A stretch of DNA of 55,892 nucleotides from Eubacteriales bacterium (GTDB lineage Bacteria > Bacillota > Clostridia > Lachnospirales > Lachnospiraceae). Position 1 is the stretch's first letter. Every line of letters starts with the position of its first letter. The stretch lies in contig JAUNHB010000007.1 in NCBI GenBank assembly GCA_030524125.1, positions 1 to 55,892 on the forward strand, given 5' to 3'. Below, piece after piece: positions 15,710 to 25,962 of the stretch. A model generated the notes under the pieces. That model searched no databases. It worked only from the letters and a program-made list of their open reading frames with translations, and was not told the origin of the DNA. Both the position numbers and the translations under genes were made by a program.

Positions 15710-16863
15710 TCTAAAGACGAATCTTCGTCAGAATTACGGAGCGCGGCCCGCACCGGGACGCCGTTCACCTCCACCTGATCATCGATCCGGATCAGAAGGT
15801 AGGAACGTCCGTCGATGACCCGGGTCTCCAGAAGCTCCGCCTTCTCCGGGCTGACCTTCACGATCACGTCCGGCGTCTTCACCTCCAGCGTCTTCGTGCT
15901 GGTCAGGTTGGTGGCCAGAAATTCCGTCCGGTCCCCGGCGGTGCTGTCAAACTGCTCTTCAAAATGCTCCAGCACCTCCTCCGGCGCGCCGCTGGCCGCC
16001 AGCAGGCTCTTCACCTCGGGCTTGGTCAGGGTGGGCGGCTCCGGCAGATCCTTTTTCTCCTCGATCAGTTCGTTGAGATTTTCGTGGATATTCACCACCG
16101 TCTCATAGTCGCACGCGTCTCCGAGCGTTCCGGCCACCAGTTCCTGAAAGGTTTCCTTCTGCCCTTTGGCGGAGAGCGGGGTCGGGCAGCCGAAGACCTC
16201 CTCCATCATGGCGGGCTGGAGCGTCTCGGGATTGCGGGTATAGTAGAGCATGCTGTGCAGGTCGGTGTTCCGGTCGTTGAAGGCCGGGAACAGGAAGCCG
16301 GCGTCGGGGGCCTGCACGATCCAGTCGCGGATGCGGTCCTCGATGCTGTTTTTCTCCGCGTTGTAGCAAAGCCCCGCTTTGGAAAGCTTCACCGGGCAGA
16401 TGCTGCACATGAGGTATTCATACGTGTCGTCCGAGGCGTCGAACATCTCCATGCCGTCCTCGGCCCGCTTTGGGATATCGTAGGCCGCGTGGATCAGGAT
16501 GATATAGTAGTTTTCCCCGTAGGCGTAGCTTTTAATGATCTTTTCATAAAATTCTTCCAGCAGGATATCGTCGGTCAGGCGGCTGTCGCGCAGCTTCAGA
16601 AGCCAGGCCTGCGCGCCGTCGGGCATCTCCTGACCTAACGGAAATTCCAGGTTGAGAAGGTTCTTTCCGACGGTCCCGGACAGCGTCTTCCGGAAAATCT
16701 CAAAATACTTAAAGACCTCCTCCTCGGGCAGGGAGAGAAACGCCTCCTTCAGTTCCGTGCGAATCTGCTTTTCCGCGTCCACATAGCAGCCGCAGATGCG
16801 GGTGATGGCGCAGTTTTCGTTGGTAAACTGCTTTCGGATCTCCAGAGTTTCTTTCTTATTCAT
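15706..16863 (-). CDS. DUF4317 family protein
   Basis: Soluble protein of 385 residues resembling DUF4317, a family of unknown function common in Lachnospiraceae. The start MNKKETLEIRKQF, the CAITRICGCYVD segment near residue 18-29 and the SICPVKLSKAGLCYN stretch near 174 are recognisable features, with several conserved cysteines. The C-terminal part (about 320-385) is beta-rich and ends in an acidic tail. It lies upstream of, and in the same direction as, the dehydrogenase gene, but the latter has its own promoter. No function can be assigned. Confidence 0.82.
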   Translation of the reverse strand: MNKKETLEIRKQFTNENCAITRICGCYVDAEKQIRTELKEAFLSLPEEEVFKYFEIFRKTLSGTVGKNLLNLEFPLGQEMPDGAQAWLLKLRDSRLTDDILLEEFYEKIIKSYAYGENYYIILIHAAYDIPKRAEDGMEMFDASDDTYEYLMCSICPVKLSKAGLCYNAEKNSIEDRIRDWIVQAPDAGFLFPAFNDRNTDLHSMLYYTRNPETLQPAMMEEVFGCPTPLSAKGQKETFQELVAGTLGDACDYETVVNIHENLNELIEEKKDLPEPPTLTKPEVKSLLAASGAPEEVLEHFEEQFDSTAGDRTEFLATNLTSTKTLEVKTPDVIVKVSPEKAELLETRVIDGRSYLLIRIDDQVEVNGVPVRAALRNSDEDSSLD

Positions 16864-16929
16864 ATAAAATGCGCTCGCTTTCTCATAGATTTCTGTCTGC
16901 TCCGCAGGGTGCGGAACGGCCGTTCTTTT

Positions 16930-16958
16930 ATTATGGGAGCGCGCGGAAAATTTGTCAA
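16930..16958 (-). promoter_or_regulatory. Promoter of the DUF4317 gene
   Basis: The minus strand has TTGACA (16953-16958), a 17-base spacer and CATAAT (16930-16935). In the rest of the 326-base gap (16864-17189) I see only a TATACT (17120-17125) that could serve as -10 for the rightward ABC gene, without a good -35, and no gene. Confidence 0.75.
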
Positions 16959-17189
16959 TGGCGCGCAGACGGCGGACGGACGCGTTTCGTCAACTTTACC
17001 AGAAACACCGGGAAAACTTGGGCAAACGGCTGAAAAAGCAGCGGTCCGTTGCCCGTTTGTACAAACTGCGCCCGCAATCTTTGTGGGATGAAGCCATAGG
17101 AAAAAACGGGGTTCCGCGTTATACTAAAAAGCAATTACAGGAGACCGGCCGTAGAAAAATAAGGCGGCGGAAGGAAAGGAGCTTTCATT

Positions 17190-18302
17190 ATGGCAAGTAT
17201 TTCACTGCAGCATATTGGAAAAAAATATCCCAACGGATTTGAGGCTGTGAAGGATTTTAATATGGAGATCGAGGACAAGGAGTTCATCATCTTCGTCGGA
17301 CCGTCCGGATGCGGAAAATCCACGACGCTCCGTATGATCGCCGGATTGGAGGACATCACCTCCGGAGAGCTGTACATCGACGACCGCAAGGTCAACGACG
17401 TGGAGCCCAAGGACAGAGATATTGCCATGGTATTCCAGAACTACGCGCTGTATCCGCACATGACGGTGTACGACAATATGGCGTTTGCGCTGAAGCTCCG
17501 CAAGACTCCGAAGGAGGAGATCGACCGCATGGTGCGCGAGGCCGCGAAGATCCTCGACCTGGAAGGGCTGTTGGACAGAAAGCCGAAGGCTCTCTCGGGA
17601 GGACAGAGACAGCGTGTGGCCATGGGACGCGCCATCGTGAGAAATCCCAAGGTCTTCCTTATGGACGAGCCGCTGTCCAACCTGGATGCGAAGCTCCGCG
17701 TACAGATGAGAGCCGAGATCTCCAAGCTGCATCAGAGACTGGGCACGACGATCATCTATGTGACCCATGACCAGACCGAGGCTATGACGCTGGGAACCCG
17801 CATCGTCGTCATGAAGGACGGCGTCGTGCAGCAGATCGATTCCCCGCAGAACCTGTACAACTACCCGGCCAACCAGTTTGTGGCCGGCTTCATCGGATCC
17901 CCGCAGATGAACTTCTGCGACGCCGTGTGCAAAGTGGAGGGCGGAAAGGCTTCTCTGCAGGTAGGGCCTTACAGCATCGCTCTGCCGGAGGCAAAGGCAA
18001 AGGCGCTGATCGACGGCGGATACGCGGGCAAGACGGTAGTGATGGGCATTCGTCCGGAGGATCTGTATGATTCCGAGGATATGCTGGCGAAGCATGCGGA
18101 CAGCGTGATCGAGGCGGTCATCAACGTGTACGAGCTTCTGGGAGCCGAGGTCTATCTGTACTTCGAGCTGGAGGGCTCCAACATGACCGCGAGAGTCAGC
18201 CCGACCACCACCGCCAGAAACGGGGCGAAGGTCCGGTTTGCGCTGGATGTGGAGAAGATCCATGTCTTTGACAAGGAGACCGAGCTTACGATCGCGAACT
18301 GA
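17190..18302 (+). CDS. ugpC: UgpC/MsmK-type sugar ABC transporter ATPase
   Basis: ATP-binding protein of 370 residues. Walker A GPSGCGKST is at 37-45, the signature LSGGQRQRV at 135-143, Walker B VFLMDEPLSNLD at 155-166 and the switch His in YVTHDQTEA. A C-terminal TOBE/OB regulatory region fills about 235-370, as in MalK, UgpC and MsmK. No sugar permease or binding-protein genes are adjacent. This suits a shared ATPase that energises several carbohydrate importers, as known for MsmK in Gram-positive bacteria. Symbol given by family; the transported sugars are unknown. Confidence 0.93.
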   Translation: MASISLQHIGKKYPNGFEAVKDFNMEIEDKEFIIFVGPSGCGKSTTLRMIAGLEDITSGELYIDDRKVNDVEPKDRDIAMVFQNYALYPHMTVYDNMAFALKLRKTPKEEIDRMVREAAKILDLEGLLDRKPKALSGGQRQRVAMGRAIVRNPKVFLMDEPLSNLDAKLRVQMRAEISKLHQRLGTTIIYVTHDQTEAMTLGTRIVVMKDGVVQQIDSPQNLYNYPANQFVAGFIGSPQMNFCDAVCKVEGGKASLQVGPYSIALPEAKAKALIDGGYAGKTVVMGIRPEDLYDSEDMLAKHADSVIEAVINVYELLGAEVYLYFELEGSNMTARVSPTTTARNGAKVRFALDVEKIHVFDKETELTIAN

Positions 18303-18497
18303 CAGAGACGCCGGGAGAGGCGCACAAAGGAACAGAAAAAAAGAGGCTGCAGCAGTTTCAGCCTGTGGAGGAAGGGGCGTCCGCAGCCGGCGGGCAGCCC
18401 CTTCGCTGTGTCTGCGGCTTCCGGCGGGCGGCTTTCCGTCGCAGTTCAGACCGCGCCGTTCGCAAAGCCGCGCTGCCACGCTCTTTGCTGTCTAAAA

Positions 18498-18549
18498 TTT
18501 ATCGAGATACGATAAAAAGATTGACGGGGATTCTGATTATTACTATAAT
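18498..18549 (+). promoter_or_regulatory. Promoter and operator-like palindrome of the PucR-type regulator gene
   Basis: TTGACG (18521-18526), a 17-base spacer and TATAAT (18544-18549) form a strong promoter. Directly upstream, TTTATCG-AGATA-CGATAAA (18498-18516) is a perfect seven-base inverted repeat that could bind an activator or the regulator itself. The remainder of 18303-18497 holds only weak hairpins, including AGGCTG...CAGCCT after the ATPase gene. Confidence 0.75.
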
Positions 18550-18580
18550 AACAGCAAAGACATCAAATAGGAGGACAACT

Positions 18581-19663
18581 ATGGTTTCAAATCGACTGCT
18601 TCAGGAGTGCCTGGAGGATTTTGGAGATATTGCGAGGATGCCCATGGCGCTCTATGACAGGAGCCGGACCTGCGTGGCGGGATCGGAGGAGGAGCCCCCG
18701 GAGGCGGCGATCTTCGATACGTTCTGCGAGTCGGCGGCCGATATGCAGGCGCTGGGGAACCGGTATCTGTTTAAGGTCGGCGAGGAGGAGGGCGGCTTCA
18801 TCCTGTCGGTCAGCGGAAGTGGAAAGGATATCTATCCGATGGGACGGCTGGCCGTGCGTCAGCTGGAGAGACTGTTCGAGATCGGCTACAGCCGGGAGGA
18901 CCGCAACCAGTTCATCCACAACCTTCTGCTGGACAATCTTCTGCCGGTGGACATCGCCAACTACGCGCGGCAGATGCACATCGGGCCGGAGTGCCGCTGG
19001 GCCGTGCTGATGGTGGAGGGGATGGGCTGCGAGGCGTTTGACATCCAGAGCATCCTGAAAAATATCCTGGCCAACCGGCCGCTGGATTTTGTGGCTCCCA
19101 TGGAGGAGAACAGCGTGGTGGTCGTAAGGCGTTTGGAGGAGGGAGAGAGAGAGGAGCAGATCCAGGAGCTGGCCCATGTGCTGTCGGATACGGTGAGCGC
19201 CGAGACGCTCTGCAGGATCCGGGCGTCCTGCGGCACGATCGCCACATCCCTCCGGGAAGTGTCGCGGTCCTACAAGGAGGCGAGGATGGCGCTGGAGGTG
19301 GCGGCGATCTTCTATTCCTCCCGGAACGTGGTCACCTACGAGGAGCTGGGTATCGGCCGCCTGATCTATCAGCTTCCGGTCCCGCTCTGTGAAATGTTTA
19401 TCAAGGAAGTGTTCGGAAGCTACGATCCGGAGACACTGGACGAGGAGATCCTCACCACGGTCTATCAGTTCATGGAGAACGATCTGAACCTGTCGGAGAC
19501 AAGCCGGCAGCTCTACGTGCACCGGAATACGCTGGTGTATCGTCTGGAGAAGCTTCAGAAGACCATCGGTCTGGATATCCGGCAGTTTGAGGACGCCATG
19601 ACGTTCAAGATCGCCATGATGGTGTCCGATTACATGAAATATCTGAGAGAAAAGCAGAGGTGA
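18581..19663 (+). CDS. PucR/CdaR-type transcriptional regulator
   Basis: Cytosolic regulator of 360 residues. The C-terminal 55 residues carry the PucR-type helix-turn-helix: DLNLSETSRQLYVHRNTLVY and then RLEKLQKTIGLDIRQF, the hallmark of CdaR/PucR regulators. The middle has a GGDEF-like or CdaR central fold with the SYKEARMALEVA helix. The N-terminal 130 residues probably sense a ligand. The ATG follows GGAGGACAAC; the open frame extends 72 codons upstream across the promoter and was trimmed. Its position beside the shared sugar ATPase suggests carbohydrate control, which is inference. Confidence 0.88.
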   Translation: MVSNRLLQECLEDFGDIARMPMALYDRSRTCVAGSEEEPPEAAIFDTFCESAADMQALGNRYLFKVGEEEGGFILSVSGSGKDIYPMGRLAVRQLERLFEIGYSREDRNQFIHNLLLDNLLPVDIANYARQMHIGPECRWAVLMVEGMGCEAFDIQSILKNILANRPLDFVAPMEENSVVVVRRLEEGEREEQIQELAHVLSDTVSAETLCRIRASCGTIATSLREVSRSYKEARMALEVAAIFYSSRNVVTYEELGIGRLIYQLPVPLCEMFIKEVFGSYDPETLDEEILTTVYQFMENDLNLSETSRQLYVHRNTLVYRLEKLQKTIGLDIRQFEDAMTFKIAMMVSDYMKYLREKQR

Positions 19664-19671
19664 TATAGGCC

Positions 19672-21081
19672 GTGTCGGGCAGACGTAGGAGAGAAAAGAA
19701 GCAGCTGGGAATACTGTTCAGGACGATGGGAGCCACCGCGCTGGCGCTTTTGTGCCTGCTGGCGGCGGGCTGGCTGATCCTCGGCGGAAGCGGGGACGGG
19801 GAGGCGGACGCCGTGGCGGAGCAGGAGCCGCAGGACGACCCGCAGGCGTCTTATGAGCCGGAGGAAGAGGGCGCGAAGGTGGCCGTCAGTACGGTGAAGG
19901 AGATCGCCTCCGAGACGGACGACGTGACGGTCGGGATCGACGTGTCGGAATTTCAGGGGAACATCGACTGGGAGAAGGCCGCGGCGTCGGACATTGATTT
20001 CGTCATGGTGAGGTGCGGCTACCGGTCGCTCGGAACGGGAGAGATCACCGAGGACGCCTGCGCCCGGTACAATCTGCAGGAGGCGTCTGAGAACGGGATC
20101 CGTCTTGGAGCGTATTTTTTCTCCACCGCTGTCAGCGAGGAGGAGGCGCGGGAGGAGGCGCAGTGGATGTGCAGCCTCCTGGCCGGGTACGGGATCACCT
20201 ATCCGGTCGCCTACAACTGCGAGGGCTTTCAGGATCCGTCCAGCCGCCAGTACAGCCTGAGCGTACAGGAGCGCACGGAAATCGCCGCAGCGTTTCTGGA
20301 GGAGATGGAGGCCGGAGGCTACACGGGAATGTTCTATGCGGCGAGAAACGAGCTGGCGGATAATCTTTTGTGGGAGACTGACAGTCTGGAGCTTCGGTAC
20401 CGCATCTGGGTCGCGCAGTATTCCGACGCGGGCGCGGACCGGCCGGAGTATGACGGAGTATACGCCATGTGGCAGTATACCAATCAGGGCAGCGTTCCCG
20501 GGATCGACGCCTATGTGGATCTGAACGTGGCTTATTTTGGATACAGCGAGACGGCGGATGCGCTCGCGGAGGGCGCGGCGGAGCATGTGGAGGCCGACCC
20601 CGAGGTGGGAGTGACCTTTGAGGAGGTCAGCGAGCAGGTGACTTCCAAGGATGCGACCAACCTCCGGACGACGATGGAGCAGGGAGACGACAGCAACGTG
20701 GCGGGACAGCTCAAAAACGGGGAGACGGCACTTCGGACCGGCGTTGGCAACAACGGCTGGTCCCGGGTGGAGTACGGCGGAAAGACGCTCTACGCCGTAT
20801 CCAGCTATCTGACCACGGATCTCTCCTACCAGCCTCCGGCGCAGGAGCCCGACGACGGCTTTAAGACGGAATTTACGAGGGTCGCCGAAAATGTGACGGC
20901 CAAGGAGGTGACCAATCTGCGGAACCGTCCCAGCGTGGAGGAGCCGTCGCAGGTGATCGCCCAGCTCCACAACGGAGAGGTGATCGCGCGGACGGGAGTC
21001 TCCGACGTGGGATGGTCCCGGGTGGAATATAACGGACAAACATTGTACTGCATCAGCAGCTATCTGCAGACAGTGGAGTGA
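19672..21081 (+). CDS. Membrane-anchored GH25 lysozyme with two SH3-like repeats
   Basis: Cell-wall hydrolase of 469 residues. A basic N-terminus and one transmembrane helix (about 20-38) anchor it, followed by an acidic linker and a glycoside hydrolase 25 domain (about 86-285). The strand VGIDVSEFQGNIDW carries Asp90; the catalytic strand reads YPVAYNCEGF, with Glu184 kept but Asn182 where many GH25 enzymes have Asp. Two SH3-like repeats (about 322-383 and 408-469) share TNLR and GWSRVEYxGxTLYxxSSYL and probably bind the wall. The start is GTG nine bases after the regulator's stop, so the genes may be cotranscribed. Confidence 0.9.
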   Translation: MSGRRRREKKQLGILFRTMGATALALLCLLAAGWLILGGSGDGEADAVAEQEPQDDPQASYEPEEEGAKVAVSTVKEIASETDDVTVGIDVSEFQGNIDWEKAAASDIDFVMVRCGYRSLGTGEITEDACARYNLQEASENGIRLGAYFFSTAVSEEEAREEAQWMCSLLAGYGITYPVAYNCEGFQDPSSRQYSLSVQERTEIAAAFLEEMEAGGYTGMFYAARNELADNLLWETDSLELRYRIWVAQYSDAGADRPEYDGVYAMWQYTNQGSVPGIDAYVDLNVAYFGYSETADALAEGAAEHVEADPEVGVTFEEVSEQVTSKDATNLRTTMEQGDDSNVAGQLKNGETALRTGVGNNGWSRVEYGGKTLYAVSSYLTTDLSYQPPAQEPDDGFKTEFTRVAENVTAKEVTNLRNRPSVEEPSQVIAQLHNGEVIARTGVSDVGWSRVEYNGQTLYCISSYLQTVE

Positions 21082-21088
21082 CGATACG

Positions 21089-21122
21089 GCCCTGCTTTCG
21101 GCGCGTCCGAAAGCGGGGCTTT
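21089..21122 (+). terminator. Terminator after the GH25 gene
   Basis: GCCCTGCTTTCGG and CCGAAAGCGGGGC form a 13-base stem with one G-U pair, followed by a short T run. Confidence 0.7.
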
Positions 21123-21239
21123 GCTGAGCGCTCCGGCGTCCGGAGAGAAAGGACGCCTCAGGAAAAAGACGCCTGCGCGCATGGTGCATACAGGCGGGGC
21201 CATAGGGCGGCGTGCGCGCCGTCCGGAAAGAGAGGGAAG

Positions 21240-22253
21240 ATGGGACAGTACAGGGCGAACGACGATCGATACGGAACGATGAGGTACCGCCGCTGCGGAA
21301 GGAGCGGACTGATGCTTCCGGCGGTTTCTCTTGGGTTCTGGCACAATTTTGGGGATACAGCGGTCTACGACAATATGAAAAGGCTTTGCTTCACGGCGTT
21401 TGACCACGGCGTCACGCATTTTGACCTGGCCAACAACTACGGTCCGGCGCCCGGCAGCGCTGAGCGCAATCTGGGCAGGATCATGAAAGAGGAGCTCGGG
21501 GCGTACCGGGACGAGCTCATCATCAGCACGAAGGCCGGATACGAGATGTGGGAGGGCCCCTATGGAAACTGGGGGAGCCGGAAGCATCTGCTGGCCAGCC
21601 TCGACCAGAGCCTGCGGCGCATGGGACTGGAGTATGTGGATATTTTTTATCATCACCGGATGGACCCGGACACGCCGCTGGAGGAGACCATGGAGGCGCT
21701 CTGCCAGGCGGTGCGGAGCGGAAAAGCGCTGTACGTCGGACTTTCCAACTACGACGGCCCTGCGATGGAGCGGGCCTGCCGGATCCTGACAGAGCTTCGC
21801 TGCCCCTTCGTCATCAATCAGAATTCCTACAATATTTTCAACAGAAACATGGAGAGGAACGGTCTGAAGGAGGCGTCCGCGCGTCTCGGAAAGGGGATCA
21901 TCTGCTTCAGTCCGCTGGCGCAGGGGCAGCTGACGGACCGCTATCTGAACGGGATCCCGTCGGACAGCCGGGTCGTGACAGACGGAAGATTTCTCCACAG
22001 GGAGCAGCTGACGCCGGAGAAGCTGGACTGCATCCGCAGGCTCAACGATCTGGCCGCGCAGCGGGGTGAGAGTCTGGCGCAGATGGCGCTCAAATGGGTC
22101 CTGCGGGACGGAACCGTGACCAGCGTCCTGATCGGCGCCTCCAGGCCGGAGCAGATCATGGACAACCTGAAGCTTCTGGAGGGAGGGCCGTTCTCGGGGG
22201 AGGAGCTCGCCCTGATCGACCGGACGGCGGAGCCGTTCTACTACTGGAAATGA
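21240..22253 (+). CDS. Aldo/keto reductase (YghZ/Mgr type)
   Basis: NADPH-dependent oxidoreductase of 337 residues with the TIM-barrel aldo/keto reductase fold. The catalytic tetrad is visible as Asp62 and Tyr67 in HFDLANNYGP, Lys98 in ISTKAGYEMW and His139 in DIFYHHR. The NNYGPAPGSAE and GYEMWEGPYGNWGSRKHL stretches are characteristic of the YghZ/GPR subgroup, which reduces L-glyceraldehyde 3-phosphate or methylglyoxal and occurs in Kv-beta-like oligomers. The C-terminal LIGASRPEQIMDN loop binds NADP. The ATG is chosen behind AGAGGGAAG; the open frame continues upstream without support. Confidence 0.92.
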   Translation: MGQYRANDDRYGTMRYRRCGRSGLMLPAVSLGFWHNFGDTAVYDNMKRLCFTAFDHGVTHFDLANNYGPAPGSAERNLGRIMKEELGAYRDELIISTKAGYEMWEGPYGNWGSRKHLLASLDQSLRRMGLEYVDIFYHHRMDPDTPLEETMEALCQAVRSGKALYVGLSNYDGPAMERACRILTELRCPFVINQNSYNIFNRNMERNGLKEASARLGKGIICFSPLAQGQLTDRYLNGIPSDSRVVTDGRFLHREQLTPEKLDCIRRLNDLAAQRGESLAQMALKWVLRDGTVTSVLIGASRPEQIMDNLKLLEGGPFSGEELALIDRTAEPFYYWK

Positions 22254-22294
22254 CCGAAAAATTTTTGGTTTTTTCTCATTAGACATAAAAAATA

Positions 22295-22323
22295 TTGCAA
22301 AAGAAAAAAAATCGTAATAAAAT
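22295..22323 (+). promoter_or_regulatory. Promoter of the glutamate dehydrogenase gene
   Basis: TTGCAA (22295-22300), a 17-base spacer and TAAAAT (22318-22323). The leader of about 110 bases contains a large hairpin closed by CGCAACC (22354) and GGTTGCG (22404), which may affect expression. Confidence 0.7.
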
Positions 22324-22342
22324 TGAAGCGTTGAATCTGTAA

Positions 22343-23776
<1,434 letters not shown>

Positions 23777-23786
23777 ATCAATCACC

Positions 23787-23819
23787 GTTCAGCCTGCGCT
23801 GACGCGCGGCTGGCTGAAT
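23787..23819. repeat. REP-like palindrome (GTTCAGCC family)
   Basis: GTTCAGCC and GGCTGAAT frame a GC-rich core. It resembles the palindromes at 4917-4958 and 28471-28500. Confidence 0.45.
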
Positions 23820-23826
23820 CAGAAAA

Positions 23827-23867
23827 AGGCTCCCCGGAGACGTTGTGTTTCCGGGGGTCCTTTTTTT
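23827..23867 (+). terminator. Terminator after gdhA
   Basis: AGGCTCCCCGGA and TCCGGGGGTCCT pair across a nine-base loop and are followed by seven T residues. Confidence 0.9.
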
Positions 23868-23934
23868 GTTACCTTTTGCTGTTCTCATTTGTATTATTAG
23901 TGAAAGGCCTTTCAAAGAAGATAAGGAGCAGCGT

Positions 23935-24417
23935 ATGAAACCATCAGTAGAAATACTGGTTGAAAACTATCGAAGTAACCTTTATGCCGCGGCATTTAAT
24001 GTGTGTAAAAATGCGCAGGATGCCGAAGACGTCGTGCAGGATACATTCATCCAGTATATATCGCAGAAAAAGGATTTTGAATCGGAGCAGCATATACGGG
24101 CATGGCTGATCAGAGTGGCGATCAATAAGGCGAAGAACAAAAACAATGCATTTTTCAGACGAAACGTCCTTCCGCTGGAAGAGTACATGGAAACTCTGAC
24201 TTTTGAGTCGGAAGAGTCCTCTGATTTGTTTGAAAATGTAATGAAGCTGCCTGAAAAATACCGCATCGTCATTCACCTGTTCTATTATGAAGATTATTCG
24301 GTGAATGAGATCGCGGATATTTTGAAGGTGTCGCCGGGGAATGTGAAGGTAAGGCTGTCCCGCGGAAGACGGATACTTCGTGACGCACTGAAGGAGGTAT
24401 GGGAAGATGACGAATAA
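23935..24417 (+). CDS. ECF-type RNA polymerase sigma factor
   Basis: Sigma-70 factor of the extracytoplasmic-function type, 160 residues. Region 2 includes AFNVCKNAQDAEDVVQDTFI, the canonical core-binding signature. Region 4 includes LPEKYRIVIHLFYYEDYSVN and a helix-turn-helix around EIADILKVSPGNVKVRLSRG. The ATG is chosen behind AAGGAGC; the open frame extends upstream through the gdhA terminator. It overlaps the next gene by 11 bases, as usual for a sigma/anti-sigma pair. The regulon is unknown. Confidence 0.93.
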   Translation: MKPSVEILVENYRSNLYAAAFNVCKNAQDAEDVVQDTFIQYISQKKDFESEQHIRAWLIRVAINKAKNKNNAFFRRNVLPLEEYMETLTFESEESSDLFENVMKLPEKYRIVIHLFYYEDYSVNEIADILKVSPGNVKVRLSRGRRILRDALKEVWEDDE

Positions 24418-24997
24418 AGAAAAATATAAACAGGCATTCTCAGCGATTCATGCCTCGAATGATTTTTCTTTGGAGGTAAGACAAATGGAAAAAATGAGTA
24501 AGAAGTATAGATTTAAAGGAGTGGCAGCGGCGGCCGCCGTCTGCATCATGCTCTTTGGAAGCGCGACGGCTGTGTATGCCGCCGATGTGGGCGGGATCCA
24601 GCGGACTCTTCAGCTTTGGATCCACGGCGACCAGACAGAAGCAACTATCTGGTTCGACGGGAACGGGCAGTACGACATGGATTACACGGACGAGGACGGA
24701 ACGCTGCAGCAGCGAAGCGGCGGAGGCGTAGCGTTTGCGGCGGATGGAAGCGAGATCCCGGTGACCGAAGAGGACTTGATGGCGCAGTTGACCGCGCCCG
24801 AGGTGGTCTATGAGGACGACGGAACCGTGTGGGTCTACTGGTTCGATCAGAAAATGGACATCACCGATAAGTTTGAAAACGGCGTCTGCTATGTCAAGCT
24901 TGTGAGGGAGGAGGAGACCCTCTATCTGACCGTCCAATATCAAAATGGGTATGCGCTGAGCTCCCGGAAATACCCGGCTCCGGACACGTTCAATTAA
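24407..24997 (+). CDS. Probable membrane anti-sigma factor
   Basis: Protein of 196 residues with a cytoplasmic N-terminal segment of about 37 residues, one transmembrane helix (about 38-59) and an external beta-rich domain. The short N-terminal portion (QAFSAIHASNDFSLEVRQME) resembles the sigma-binding part of DUF4179-type anti-sigma factors in clostridia. Assignment rests mainly on topology and on its 11-base overlap with the ECF sigma gene. The external domain has no motif that I recognise; it could sense cell-envelope stress. Confidence 0.75.
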   Translation: MTNKEKYKQAFSAIHASNDFSLEVRQMEKMSKKYRFKGVAAAAAVCIMLFGSATAVYAADVGGIQRTLQLWIHGDQTEATIWFDGNGQYDMDYTDEDGTLQQRSGGGVAFAADGSEIPVTEEDLMAQLTAPEVVYEDDGTVWVYWFDQKMDITDKFENGVCYVKLVREEETLYLTVQYQNGYALSSRKYPAPDTFN

Positions 24998-25005
24998 AAA
25001 TATGG

Positions 25006-25040
25006 ATCGGATAGGGAAAGATTTTCTTCCCCTATCCGAT
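25006..25040. repeat. Inverted repeat after the anti-sigma gene
   Basis: ATCGGATAGGGAAAG pairs with CTTCCCCTATCCGAT over 15 bases with one G-U pair. The same hairpin, in the opposite orientation and with about one change, forms the end of the dispersed element at 29639-29760. It may act as a terminator between the two convergent genes. Confidence 0.65.
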
Positions 25041-25074
25041 CGGGATGGATGTCCGGCACGCGTTTCCGCCCGGA

Positions 25075-25734
25075 TCAGGGCTTGCACCTGCCGCAGGGAG
25101 AATATCCCTGCGCTACAAGATCGTCTCTTGAACTGTTGGAGGTGCTGTAGTTTTGAGGCGCTATCTTGGCAACGCTCGAGCACGAAGGATAGTGGAATTT
25201 TCCGGTGTTGGTGTTCAGCACATAGGACGCGGAGGTGTTTTGCTGCTCTGTGTTGTTGTAGGTAGTGAAGTTGCTGTGCCCTCCGTTTCCCGTGCTTTCG
25301 GAGGCGGGGGAACTGCCTCCGGAAGTCGTCGCTGCTGCGGCCTTCTCATCAGCAAGTCTTTGCGCTTCCGCTTCCGCGGCGGCCTTTTCAGCGGCTTCTC
25401 TGGCGGCAATGTCAACGACGTGGATCGTTATGGAGTTGCTCTGGATATCTCCGGACTGTACGTAGATTTGATAGACCCCTTCCACAGAGCCTGTGGAAAG
25501 AACGCCGTCGGCAAACCCGATGTGGGAAGAGTCGGCCTTGTATTCCAGATCGGAAAGATCGGCGTCTTCCGGCACGGAAACGACCGTAACCGGAACGTCG
25601 GTATCAATGTCATATTCCTCCTGATCATTGGCGATGGAAAGCTCTAAAGATTCTGCTTTGTCTGGCGCACAGGCGGTAAGGACCGTCCCCAGAATAAAGA
25701 TCCCGATCAGTTTACCAATAGTCTTTGGTGTCAT
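25075..25734 (-). CDS. Lipoprotein with a C-terminal cysteine-rich motif
   Basis: Exported lipoprotein of 219 residues. The lipobox VLTAC places the lipidated cysteine at residue 22. A beta-rich Ig-like domain (about 30-110) is followed by an Ala/Glu-rich coiled-coil segment, a Ser/Gly/Thr/Asn-rich linker and a compact C-terminal motif with TGKFHYPSCSS...YSPCGRCKP. This motif resembles the Ada-like metal-binding tail seen in secreted nucleases and competence proteins, but no nuclease domain is present. The start is the ATG, preferred over the adjacent GTG. It converges on the anti-sigma gene. Confidence 0.75.
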   Translation of the reverse strand: MTPKTIGKLIGIFILGTVLTACAPDKAESLELSIANDQEEYDIDTDVPVTVVSVPEDADLSDLEYKADSSHIGFADGVLSTGSVEGVYQIYVQSGDIQSNSITIHVVDIAAREAAEKAAAEAEAQRLADEKAAAATTSGGSSPASESTGNGGHSNFTTYNNTEQQNTSASYVLNTNTGKFHYPSCSSVAKIAPQNYSTSNSSRDDLVAQGYSPCGRCKP

Positions 25735-25798
25735 CACTTTTTTCTCCCTTGCAAATAGATTGGCAGGCGCTTATGCAATAGCTGTCCTGTTTTTTTTG

Positions 25799-25827
25799 AA
25801 TCTATCACATTTTTGAGAAGATGTAAA
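25799..25827 (-). promoter_or_regulatory. Promoter of the lipoprotein gene
   Basis: The minus strand has TTTACA (25822-25827), a 17-base spacer and TAGATT (25799-25804), about 65 bases before the ATG. Confidence 0.6.
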
Positions 25828-25962
25828 TAAAATGATGCCTCTTGAGCAATACGGCTATGAACAACTTTCAAAAAATGACAAAATATAAGGAATCTTCTTC
25901 CTCTCAAATAAATTTTTAACTGACGGCGCGGGCTGAACTGCTGCGAGGGCCCGGGGGCAGGG

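Noticed and set aside
16952-17242. Basic 96-codon open frame before the sugar ATPase gene
   Set aside because: It overlaps the start of the ATPase gene and covers the promoter region on both strands; no ribosome site, and the basic composition fits a chance frame.
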